The position numbers and the translations under genes were made by a program. Of a DNA stretch of 64,000 bases, positions 22,336 to 32,800 are shown piece by piece (within the stretch, counting starts at the first letter, position 1; each line of letters starts with the position of its first letter). Below the pieces are notes generated by a model, which had not been told where the DNA came from, did not search any database, and was given only the letters and a program-made list of their open reading frames with translations. The stretch is taken from contig NC_081555.1 of NCBI RefSeq assembly GCF_963082655.1, positions 148,329,266 through 148,393,265 of the forward strand, given 5' to 3'. Source of the DNA: Stomoxys calcitrans. Its lineage: Eukaryota > Arthropoda > Insecta > Diptera > Muscidae.

Positions 22336-22425
22336 TTAACAGAATCGGACAGCACTCATTGTTATGTGAATTTTGCCCCTGTTCTTTAATGGAATGCTCA
22401 TGGGCAAATTTGCATTTTTTACACG
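22336..22425 (+). mobile_element. SINE tail
   Basis: AATCGGACAGCACTCATTGT then GCTCATGGGCAAATTTGC is the last 90 bp of the SINE. It begins exactly where homology to the LINE stops. Confidence 0.75.
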
Positions 22426-22499
22426 TACCTCAATAGCGAACAACCCAAAATGAATCGAATATGCACTGGAAGCGGTACGTACAACCGGCCAATGATTTG

Positions 22500-22670
22500 C
22501 TTGAAAATTAAGAAATAAATAATAAATTGGGATATAAATTGAAAAAAATGGTTAAAAATTGAAAACTTGAAAAAAAAGTTTTAAAATTCGGGGAAAAAAT
22601 AGCAAAAAGCAAAATGGGGAAAAATAGAAAATTAAGGAAAAAAATTGAAAATGGAAAAATAAAAAAAAAA
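22500..22670. repeat. A-rich low-complexity tract
   Basis: Irregular GAAAAAAATTGAAAA-type sequence covers about 170 bp. It shows no fixed period and no gene. Confidence 0.7.
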
Positions 22671-22671
22671 A

Positions 22672-24876
22672 CAAGTAAAAGCGTGTAAAATTCGGCCGGG
22701 CCGAATCTTATATACACTCCACCATGGATCGCATTTGTCGAGTTCTTTTCCCGGCATCTCTTCTAAGGCAAAAAAAGGATAAAAGAAAACATTTGCTCTG
22801 CTATTAGAGCGATATCAAGATATGGTCCGGTTCGGACCACAAATAAATTATATGTTGGAGATCTGTGTAAAATGTCAGCCAAGTCGAATAGGAATTGCGC
22901 CCTTTGGGGGCTCAAGAAGTAAAATTGAGAGATCCATTTATATGGGAGCTGTATCAGGCTATAGACCGATTCAGACCATAATATACATGTATGTTGATGG
23001 TCATGAGAGGATCCGTCGTACAATTTCAGGCAAATCGGATAATACTTGTGACCTCTGCAGGCTCAAGAAGTCAAGATTGTTGAATATCGTAACAAAATAA
23101 GTCGTGCAAAATTTCATTCCAACCGGATAAGAATTGCGCCCTCTAGAGGCTCAAAACGTCAAGACCCAAGATCGGTTTATATGGCAGCTATATCAGGTTA
23201 TGGACCGATTTGAACCCAATTTAGCACAGTTGTTGGAAGTCATAGTAAAACACGTCGTGCAAATTTTCATTCCAATCGGATAAGAATTGCGCCCTCTAGA
23301 GGCTCAAGAAGTCAAGACCCAAGATCGGTTTATATGGTAGCTATATCAGGTTATGGACCGATTTGAACCATACTCGGCACATTTGTTTGATATCATAATA
23401 AAACATGTGGTGGAAAATTTCATTTCAATCGGATAAGCATTGCGCCCTCTAGAAGCTCAAGAAGTCAAACCCAAGATCGGTTTATATGGCAGCTATATCA
23501 GGTTATGGACCGATTTGAACCATACTTGGCACATTTGTTTGATATCGTAATAAAACACGTCGTGCAAAATTTCATTCCAATCGGATAACAATTGCGCCCT
23601 CTAGAGGCTCAAGAAGTCAAGATGGCAGATCAGTTTATATGGCAGCTATATCAGGTTATGGACCGATTTGAACCATACTCGGCACATTTGTTTGATATCA
23701 TAATAAAACATGCCGTGGAAAATTTCATTCCAATAGGATAAGAATTGCGCCCTCTAGAGGCTCAAGAAGTCAAGACCCAGGATCGGTTTATATGGCAGCT
23801 ATATCAGGTTATTGACCGATTTGAACCATACTTTGTACATTTGTTTGATATCATTATAAAACATGTTGTGGAAAATTTCATTCCAATCGGATAAGAATTG
23901 CGCCCTCTAGAGGCTCAAGAAGTCAAGACCCAAGATCGGTTTATATGAGAGCTATATCAGGTTTTGGACCGATTTGAACCCAACTTAGCACAGTTGTTGA
24001 AAGTCATAGTAAAACATGTCGTGCAAAATTTCATTCCAATCGGATAAGAATTGCGCCCTCTAGAGGCTCAAGAAGTCAAGATCCAAGATCGGTTTATATG
24101 GCAGCTATATCAGGTCATGGACCGATTTGAACCCAACTTAGCACAGTTGTTGAAAGTCATAGTAAAACATGTCGTGCAAAATTTCATTCCAATCGGATAA
24201 GAATTGCGCCCTTTAGAGGCTCAAGAAGTCAAGACCCAAGATCGGTTTATATGACAGCTATATCAGGTTTTGGACCGATTTGAAACATACTTGGCTCATT
24301 TGTTTGATATCATAATAAAACATGTCATGGAAAATTTCATTCCAATCGGATAAGAATTGCGCCCTCTAGAGACTCAAGAGGTCAAGACCCAAGATCGGTT
24401 TATATGGCAGCTATATCAAAACATGGACCGATATGGCCCATTTACAATCCTTTACTCCTTCGAAAGTTTGCGTGCTTACGACAGACAGGCGGACGGATGG
24501 ACGGACTGACGGTCGGACAGACGGACGGACATGGCTTGATCGACATAATATGTCACGACGATCAAGAATATATATATTGGGTTGCCCAAAAAGTAATTGC
24601 GGATTTTTTAAAAGAAAGTAAACGCATTTTTAATAAAACTTAGAATGAACTTTAATCAAATATACTTTTTTTACACTTTTTTTCTAAAGCAAGCTAAAAG
24701 TTGCAGCTGAAGAAAGAATGCAATTACAGAGTCATTTGTCAACGCCGACTATATGAAAAATCCGCAATTACTTTTTGGGCAACCCAATACTTTATGGGGT
24801 CTCAGACGAATATTTCGAGTAGTTACACACAGAATGACGAAATTAGTATACCCCCATCCCATGGTGGAGGGCATAA
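22672..24876 (+). mobile_element. mini-me/INE-1-like element (family B, copy 2)
   Basis: The head at 22675-22735 has AATTCGGCCGGGCCGAATC and ATACACTCCACCATGG. Two diverged lead units are followed by about eight units of 152-153 bp (AAGATCGGTTTATATGGCAG at about 23168, 23321 and 23473, continuing). Then come a (GACG)n tract at 24480-24530, the core, (TA)n at about 24567 and the end CCCATGGTGGAGGGCATAAT. A MITE sits in the (TA)n tract. The later units are very alike, implying recent amplification within the element. Confidence 0.88.
24577..24787 (-). mobile_element. Mariner-type MITE, copy c
   Basis: This 211-bp copy has TA at 24575-24576 and 24788-24789. It is inserted into the (TA)n tract of family B copy 2: removing it restores GAATATATA joined to CTTTATGGGGTCTCAGACG. 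It is shorter than other copies because of a deletion around GCAGCTGAAGAAAG. Confidence 0.92.
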
Positions 24877-24879
24877 TAA

Positions 24880-25985
24880 TAAGCACCTTCATACAATTTA
24901 CCCAATTTTTTCCGAGTGTATATGTGTTTCTTTGAAGATTTTAAGATATATTTCTGATTAAATAGAACAAGACTACCATTATTGGTATTTGTACTATCAT
25001 AATAATGTCCATTTGTATGTTGCCTTGTATAATTATCTGGACAATGTGATTATCTAGGAATAATGGCCAATTTATTTGTTTTGATGGTATGGGTAAAAGA
25101 GGAAATTAAATTCAAGCGGAAATTGAATTCGAAATCAACAGACAAACTGTTGCAGGAAAAAAGAAATAACAATGGGAATATTGATTGTAATGAAGAGAAT
25201 GTTGTAACGTTTCAATTAAGCATTCTTATTAAATTAAATTGTAAAAAATATTTAAACAAAATACAAAGAAATAAAAATCAATGATGCAGGATATAATTCA
25301 CCGCAATATATTTCACCACAATATACGAAAATTTCTTATTTTCTTAAACATTTGTTCTTTCTTCCTCTGTTAGCCTTGGCAATACCGCAAAAAAATAGAA
25401 AATTTTCTTAAATTGACTTTAAACTTGAGATTGCTTGTCATAGCAACAAAGGAAATTCCTTTAAGGTCGCTCCGTTTTGTATTTTAATATTTTTTTTTTA
25501 TAGATTACACTCTGTGGCTTTTGTGGTGCTGTCGGTTTACTACTTGCTATTATTTTCTCACTTTGCTGCATTTATTTATGTTTGTACAGTGAAGATATCA
25601 TTTAATGATTATTCTTTTAAAATAAAATATTTTATTCACCTAAATAAACAAAGGTATAGATGAGTCTGCATGCATTGGTGTGTGTATGCTGATGTATGGG
25701 TGTTTCCATGTAGGTGTTTGTCATTTTATTGTACATGGTGATAAGGTGCGACAAAATTTGACTTTATGTGGAAGTGACAGATTTATGATGTTGGCCCGCA
25801 CATATGATAACTCAGGCCAGTATCGTCAAATAGAAAAGGTCATTGGAATTGTGACACACTTTGAGAAAATGTGGAACAAAATTGTTAACAAAGATATCCT
25901 AGAAAGTAATTTGTTGAAGTTTTCGAAGAAATTTAAGAAATCGAGAGAAAATTTATTTTAAAGAATTTTTTTGATGAAAGTTATA
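24880..25985. other. AT-rich spacer
   Basis: A 93-residue open frame at 25680-25961 has basic residues near its end but no recognisable domain. I do not call it a gene. Nothing else is supported. Confidence 0.45.
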
Positions 25986-26237
25986 TAATGAAAGCAGTAA
26001 GGAAAGGCAAAAGTCTGGCGGACCCGACTATATAATACCCTACACCAACCCTATGGATACCTATTGAATATCAAATAAAACCTGGTAAGATTTTCCTATG
26101 TTGGACAACAAATTTAGATTTCCACATCCTTGCAAGGCTATATCGGCTAAAAGATTATATGGGAGTTATATCGAAACCTAAGCCAATTTTGGTGACACAT
26201 ACTGGGACGTCAAATAGAACATCTCACGGCCTATATA

Positions 26238-26844
26238 AAGGGTGATTTTTTTGAGGTTAGGATTTTCATGCATTAGTATTTGACAGATCACGTGGGATTT
26301 CAGACATGGTGTCAAAGAGAAAGATGCTCAGTATGCTTTGACATTTCATCATGAATAGACTTACTAACGAGCAACGCTTGCAAATCATTGAATTTTATTA
26401 CCAAAATCAGTGTTCGGTTCGAAATGTGTTCATTCACCGTAACGTTGCGTCCAACAGCATCTTTGAAAAAATACGGTCCAATGATTCCACCAGCGTACAA
26501 ACCACACCAAACAGTGCATTTTTCGGGATGCATGGGCAGTTCTTGAACGGCTTCTGGTTGCTCTTCACTCCAAATGCGGCAATTTTGCTTATTTACGTAG
26601 CCATTCAACCAGAAATGAGCCTCATCGCTGAACAAAATTTGTCAAAATTTGAACACATTTCGAACCGAACACTGATTTTGGTAATAAATTTCAATGATTT
26701 GCAAGCGTTGCTCGTTAGTAAGTCTATTCATGATGAAATGTCAAAGCATACTGAGCATCTTTCTCTTTGACACCATGTCTGAAATCCCACGTGATCTGTC
26801 AAATACTAATGCATGAAAATCCTAACCTCAAAAAAATCACCCTT
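26238..26844 (-). mobile_element. Internally rearranged Tc1/mariner-type transposon
   Basis: The ends are AAGGGTGATTTTTTTGAGG and its complement, with TA at 26236-26237 and 26845-26846. Each arm is about 200 bp and near perfect. It includes the terminal sequence, a GACAGATCACGTGGG block and the start of a transposase reading frame. Between the arms lies a minus-strand piece of the catalytic domain. The structure is an internal deletion in which one terminal region has been copied, inverted, to the other end. Confidence 0.88.
26312..26640 (-). pseudogene. Transposase fragment
   Basis: The minus-strand reading contains FSDEAHFWLNGYVNKQNC (the second catalytic Asp region of Tc1/mariner-like DDE transposases) at about residues 2-20. 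It is followed by RIWSEEQPEAVQELPMHPEK, CTVWCGLYAGG and GPYFFKD. The reading frame then runs into the inverted copy of the N-terminal region. The DNA-binding domain is truncated and the third catalytic residue is absent, so it cannot be active. The arms encode the N-terminal piece MNRLTNEQRLQIIEFYYQNQ at both ends. Confidence 0.85.
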
Positions 26845-27114
26845 TAGAAGAGATGTGATCAAAATTGTGGCTTTTCCTGCCTTAAATGTCCATATTGGAA
26901 AAAATATATGTCTAAATCAGGACCGATTTTAATGAAATTTTTCACACATATTAAGATGTCACCTCGTCATACCACGTACTACAAATTGTTAAAATCGGAC
27001 TTAAATAGTGGCTTCTACAGCTTTACAGGACCATATCGGACAAAAGATATATATGGGCGCTATGTCTTAATCTAGAACGATTTATATGAAATTTCGCACT
27101 AGCATTTGGACTTT

Positions 27115-28107
27115 AAATGAAACAGCTATATCCAAATCTGAACCGATCTGGGCCATATTGCAGAGGAATGTCGAGGGGCTTCATTTAATTCACTCTCTCA
27201 AATTTCGGCGACATCGGACTATAAATGCCCCTTTATTGGGCCCAAAGCCTTAAATCGAGAGATCGGTCTATATGGCAGCTATATCCAAATCTGGACCGAT
27301 CTGGGCCAAATTGAACAAGGATGTCGAAGAGCCTAGAATAACTCACTGTCTCAAATATCAGCAAAATCGGATAATAAATGTGGCTTTTATGGGCCTAAGA
27401 CCCTAAATAGGAGGATCGGTCTATATGGCAGCTATATCCAAATCTGGACCGATCTGGGAAAAATTGAAAAAGGATGTTGAAGAGCGTAACACAACTCAAA
27501 GTCCTAAATTTTGGCAAAATCTGACAATAAATGCGCCCCTTTTGGTTCCAAAACCTTGAATCCAGAGATCGGAGTATATGGCAGCTATATCCAAAACTGG
27601 ACCGATCTGAGCCAAACGAAGGATATCAAAGGGCCTAACACAACTCACTGTTCCAAATTTCAGCAAAAGTGGAAAATAAATGTGGCTTTTATGAGCCTAA
27701 GATCTTAAATCGAGATATCGGTCTATATGGCAGCTATATCCAAATCTGAACCGATCTGAGCCAAATTGACAAAGAATGTCGAAGGGCCTAACACAACTCA
27801 CTGTCCCAAATTTCAGCAAAATCGGATAATAAATGTGGCTTTTATGGGCTTAAGACCCTAAATCGGCAGATCGGTCTATATGGAAGCTATATCCAAATCT
27901 GGACCGACATGGCCCAATTTGAAAAATGATATCGACTGGCCTAGCACAACTCACTGTTGCAAATTTCAGCACAACCGGATAATAAATGTGGCTTTTATAG
28001 GCCTAAGACCCTAAATAGGCGGATCGGTCTATATGGGGGCTACTTCAATATATAGTCCGATATAGCCCATCTTCGAACTTAACCTGCTTATGGATAACAA
28101 GTAAGAG
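27115..28107 (+). repeat. Family A array ending at the LTR element
   Basis: About six units with GATCGGTCTATATGGCAGCT and ATAAATG(T/C)GGCTTTTATG are seen. The last unit changes to TATAGTCCGATATAGCCCAT, CTTCGAACTTAACCTGCTTA and TGGATAACAAGTAAGAGCG. The same tail occurs at 46957-47010, where it leads straight into a family B head. Here the head lies on the far side of the retrotransposon. Confidence 0.85.
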
Positions 28108-28111
28108 CGTG

Positions 28112-28509
28112 AGTAATGATAGTATACCATCATTACCATATATGGTCATATATTACATGCCTATATCTTTTTTCTCTCTCTCACATATATTATTCATTCA
28201 ATTAATTCTTTCCAACCGACTTCTCATTCTTATTTTTAAGCTGTTTTTATTTTGTTATATCTTTTACTGCTCTCATTCTTATTATATGTATCACTCTCAT
28301 TTCAAATATTTGAATTAACGGTTCATTTCCAACATAAGTGACTTCTTATTAGATTTTAAGTCAATGTTCTTCAACTTTTGAAGTCAGTTAAGCATAGACT
28401 TTTGAACAAATAAGTACTTAACCGAGACAAATATTTATTCTAATAAAAATTGATAAAACTGTTAAACTACTGTGTTTTAATTTGTTGTGTAACCCCAATA
28501 GTTGTTACT
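28112..28509 (+). repeat. 5' LTR
   Basis: 398 bp, beginning AGTAATGATAGTATACCATC and ending CCAATAGTTGTTACT. It contains an AATAAA-type signal at about 28442. It has no length difference from the 3' copy, as both ends are offset by 4,978 bases. Confidence 0.96.
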
Positions 28510-28519
28510 GGCGCAGTCG
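28509..28519 (+). promoter_or_regulatory. Primer binding site, tRNA-Ser type
   Basis: TGGCGCAGTCG, sharing its first T with the last base of the LTR, is complementary to the 3' end (CGACTGCG plus CCA) of insect tRNA-Ser. This is the primer used by the 17.6/297 group. The match stops after 11 bases. Confidence 0.8.
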
Positions 28520-28883
28520 AAACAGCGAACCTTCTATTTCAAAAAAAAAAAAGAAACTTAAGTTTTTATCGCTAATGAACAAAAGTGTTTTAAATTGTTC
28601 CATTTTGGGTTAAACAATTTTAGTATACAAAAAGAACAAAAATAGAATTTTTTAGTGACGTAATCATGTAAAAGAATTTTTTGTTGCCGATAATACTGTT
28701 TTTGATCAAAATCGAAGGAACCAGTAAAGTGTAAAATTAAAGGCTACAAAACTACAACTGCTGTGTTGAGAATTAATATAGAACTGTGTTATCGACATAG
28801 AACATTATTATCAATCTAAATCTGTTCTTCATATTGACTGCTTATCATACAAAAAAAAAATAAAAGAGAACTGAACTGACAAC

Positions 28884-29840
28884 ATGCAGTCTGCACTCGC
28901 TCTCTCAATAAATGATGTGCTGAAAGATGCACAAAGAATACATGAATTTAGAGGTGACGACTCTTTCGCTCTGACTTCATTTCTAAGAGAGGTTGATACA
29001 GTACTTGAATTGGTTCAGTCAGACCTTGGAGCAAGTGAGTACATATACAAGAGAATAATTTTAAACAAATTACAAGGAGAGGCTCTCCATGTTTTGAGAA
29101 CATTGGGGCCTAATCCAGCTTGGAGTGAGACGAAAAGAGCGCTTATAGAAAATTTTGGAGTGAAACAATCGTACCACCAGCTATACCAGGAGGCATTTGG
29201 AGCAAAGAACTATGGTATTATAAATTATTATTCTCATTTATTATCAATTCTTTGTAAAATAAACGAAAAATATGAGTACGATTATGAGAAACCTGTAGAA
29301 TTTAGCCCTGCAAATGCAGAGAAAATAATTTTAAGAACATTTATAAATAATATCGATGTAAATTTGGCTTCGGTTGTTATCAACAGAAATGTATCAAAAT
29401 TAAGAGATGCTTACAATTTACTTGAACATCAGGGCCTCATTAGAAATAATATACAGAAAACATATAATAATAACCAAAACTTTAAACATGCAAATCAGAT
29501 GCATCGTAATGATCAATATACATCCCAAAACAGTAGTCAGAACCGTGGTAATAATTTTAGAAATTCAAGTTCAGGATATAATAATAACAACCAAAACCCA
29601 AATACAAAAGTCAATTCTCAAAATTATTCAAATAGTCAATCTCGTCCAAATTTCAGTAGCCAAACAAGAAATCTATACACTCAGCATAATTCTCAATCTT
29701 ATAATAGTAATCGAGGCGGATCTGGGCAATCACATCGCGGGGAAATGGAAATTGATCACATCGAGGCAGTAGTTCATTGTCCTGTTGAGGAGGAAGATGT
29801 GAATTTTCATTTAACTGCCTCAAAAAGGCACTTCCAATAA
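28884..29840 (+). CDS. gag: Gag-like protein of the LTR retrotransposon
   Basis: A 318-residue frame starts 375 bp after the primer site, at the first ATG that opens a long frame (context GACAACATGCAG). Residues 1-190 are a mixed helical-type region consistent with a capsid. Residues about 195-285 are rich in Asn, Gln and Ser with scattered Arg, a likely flexible RNA-binding part. No CCHC zinc knuckle is present, which is usual for the 17.6/297 kind of Gag. Near the end is an acidic segment (EMEIDHIEAVVHCPVEEEDV). The protein should form the particle that packages the element's RNA in the cytoplasm. The frame overlaps pol by about 50 bases. Confidence 0.85.
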   Translation: MQSALALSINDVLKDAQRIHEFRGDDSFALTSFLREVDTVLELVQSDLGASEYIYKRIILNKLQGEALHVLRTLGPNPAWSETKRALIENFGVKQSYHQLYQEAFGAKNYGIINYYSHLLSILCKINEKYEYDYEKPVEFSPANAEKIILRTFINNIDVNLASVVINRNVSKLRDAYNLLEHQGLIRNNIQKTYNNNQNFKHANQMHRNDQYTSQNSSQNRGNNFRNSSSGYNNNNQNPNTKVNSQNYSNSQSRPNFSSQTRNLYTQHNSQSYNSNRGGSGQSHRGEMEIDHIEAVVHCPVEEEDVNFHLTASKRHFQ

Positions 29841-29842
29841 TA
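29786..29842 (+). promoter_or_regulatory. gag-pol overlap, candidate -1 frameshift site
   Basis: The pol frame opens at 29789 and gag stops at 29838-29840, so a -1 shift must occur within about 50 bases. The run AAAAAGG at 29822-29828 (gag codons TCA AAA AGG) is the only slippery-looking run. It is not a canonical X XXY YYZ heptamer in both codons, so the exact site is uncertain. Confidence 0.55.
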
Positions 29843-32800
29843 TGTCTCACAATAGGCAATCAGAGGATTAAGGCTCTGGTTGATACTGGATCCACGACCT
29901 CATTGTTGGATGAAAATAAATTATTAGATTATGAGAGAAAGGTCCTCAAGGATAAAGTTTACTTTTCATCACTAAATAATAAAACAGATATTTTACACGA
30001 GATAATAACTGAGCTGCCTGCGGAGTTTGGGGAGGATGCCACGATGTCATGGAAATTGGCTAGTTTCCGTGATAAGTATTTCGATGCTATTCTTGGGCAA
30101 AATATTTTACGGCCCTTAGGGGCGAAGATAGATATGGAGGCTGATACAATGACTATCAATGGGAGAACGATTCCATTTTATAGATTTTGTCCTTATAGAT
30201 CGGAGGAGATATATCAATTGGATTCATTGGTCATCGACGAGAAGGTTATGCGGCATCTTTTTTCAAACCTGAACGAACAAGAGGCATTGGCGTTAGAAAA
30301 ATGTTTAAACTCTTTCAGTGATTTGATATATACGGAAGGCCAGATATTAGGATATACAGATGTTGTGCAACACGAAATAAAGACTATTGTTGATAAACCT
30401 ATTTATACTAGGATATATCGTTACCCACATATTTATGAGAAAGAAATTTGCAATCAGATCGACGATATGTTACGACAAGGTATAATTGCTGAAAGCTCTT
30501 CGCCATTTAATAGTCCATTGTGGATAGTGCCAAAGAAGGTTGATTTTTCTGGGGAAAAGAAGTTTCGAATAGTGGTGGACTACCGCAAATTAAATGAAGT
30601 AACAGTAGACGATAAATTTCCGATACCCAACATAGAGAATATTCTTGACAAATTAGGTAGAGCCCAGTATTTTTCCACCATTGACTTGGCCAAGGGATTT
30701 CACCAGATTTTGGTAAGGCCGGAGGATAGATCTAAAACTGCTTTTTCTACGCCTTATGGGCATTATGAGTTTATAAGGATGCCATTTGGCTTAAAAAATG
30801 CACCGGCGACCTTTCAACGGTTAATTAACAATGTTCTTCGGGAATTTATAAATAAAATATGTGTTGTATATTTGGATGACATCCTTATATTTTCTACCAG
30901 TTTTCAAGAACATGTGAATAATATTAGGTCGATATTTCGGAAACTAAGGGAGGCTAATCTTAAAATCCAAATAAATAAATGTACATTTTTTTCTAAAGAA
31001 ACATTGTATTTAGGGCATTTATTGACGACAGATGGTGTTAAACCGAATCCTTCCAAAGTTGAGACAATTTTGAACCTGCAACTTCCTCGAAATGTAAAAG
31101 GGGTAAAATCATTTTTAAGTATGGCTGGATTTTACAGAAAATTTATAAAGGATTTTTCCAAAGTAGCTTTTCCAATGATAAGATACTTAAGAAAGGGCGA
31201 ACGATTGAAGGTGAATGACTCTAATTACATAAATGCATTTGAGAAATTGAAGAATATACTTACTCAGGCACCGGTGCTTAAGTACCCGGATTTTTATAAA
31301 CCATTTCAGTTGGCGACGGATGCGAGCAATGATGCAATTGGTGCCGTTTTGCAGCAAAACGGACACCCAATTTGCTATGCCAGTAGAACATTGAACCAGC
31401 ATGAGAGAAATTATTCTGCTACTGAAAAAGAGCTTTTGGCGATAGTTTGGGCCACAAAATATTTTCGCCCATACCTTTATGGAGTTAAATTCCAAGTTCT
31501 TTCCGATCATCAGCCTCTAAGGTGGCTCTTTGTTAAGGCCCAAAGTAGGGATTTGAATCCTCGACTGTTTAGATGGATGTTAAGTCTTGGTGAGTTCAAT
31601 TTGAATGTGAATTATATTAGGGGCAGGGACAATAATGTGGCTGATTTTCTGAGCAGGATAAATAGTGATACTGGAGAAATACACCACCTTGATGAAGCCA
31701 GTAGCTCATTGTATAATAATAATGATGCTTCCTTGGCAACGGTTCACTCTCAATTGGAAGGCGAAAAGGACTATATTGGTATATTGGATACTGTGGTTAA
31801 TAGGTTTGATCTTCAGATAATTCTGACTGACAATAAGACTAAGGCAATGGAGCTCATTCATGGAAAGAAACGGATTTATATATCTTCTACTGACTTAAGG
31901 AAAAATCTTGGCACGATCTTAAATGAGAATATATTTAAGGGTAAAGTAGGGATATTTACCGAATTGAATGACCATGAATATCACACTCTTCAGAAGAAAT
32001 TAATAGAAGTATTTGGAGGTAATAGTTCCGTTAAGTTTGTCAGATGTGCTTATTTTGCAATGGATTTGGATTCGGAAGAAGAAACGTATCGGCAAATACA
32101 TAATTATCATAGATATGAAACCGGACATACTGGCATTGCCGAAAATTATGAAGGTCTTAAAAGAAAAATTTATTTCCCCAATTTAAAAATATTAATTCAA
32201 AAATATATTAACAATTGTGATACCTGCAATAGATCAAAATTTGATCGAAGACCTATTAAAGAAAAGTTTAAATTTACAGAAACACCTACTGATACAGGGC
32301 AAATTATTCATATGGATATATATACAAATTCAAAGTCAAATTTCTTAACTTTCATAGATAGATTTTCCAAATTCGCCACCGCTTACTATTTAGAAGACAG
32401 AACAAATCAGACGATAGTGGAAAAATTAAGACTATATAAATCACAGAAGGGATGTATTAGGAAAATTATAACAGATAATGAGTTTAAGAGTATAAATATA
32501 AAAGATTTTTTAAAAAATGAAGGAATAGAATTACATTTGGTTAAATCTAATACCCATACAGGAAATGCAGACATAGAAAGGTTGCACAATACTCTTAGTG
32601 AAAAAATTAGAGTTTTATATATAGAAGAGAAATCATTAGGCATTAAAGATAAAATGAGCAAGGCGATTGAATATTATAACAACAGTTTTCATTCCGTTAC
32701 CAAGGAGAAACCTTTTGTAATAGAATTTGGAAATTGTAAGAAAGAGGAGATTTACAAGAGAATTTTGGAAAATAAGAGATATAATATTGAAAAAAAGAAT

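Larger units (their letters stand above)
25994..27115 (+). mobile_element. A-like mini-me element interrupted by a Tc1/mariner derivative
   Basis: The head AAAAGTCTGGCGGACCCGAC then TATATAATACCCTACACC belongs to the same subfamily as 16317. Short leading units follow to 26237, where an inverted-repeat transposon is inserted. After 26846 units resume with ATATGTCTAAATCAGGACCG and TATATATGGGCGCTATG. Confidence 0.7.

Noticed and set aside
22672..24480. Repeat-spacer organisation suggesting a CRISPR
   Set aside because: The units are homologous along their full length of about 153 bp, so there are no unique spacers.
25680..25961. A 93-residue frame as a small host gene
   Set aside because: It has no recognisable domain, no supporting signals, and a composition similar to the surrounding AT-rich DNA.
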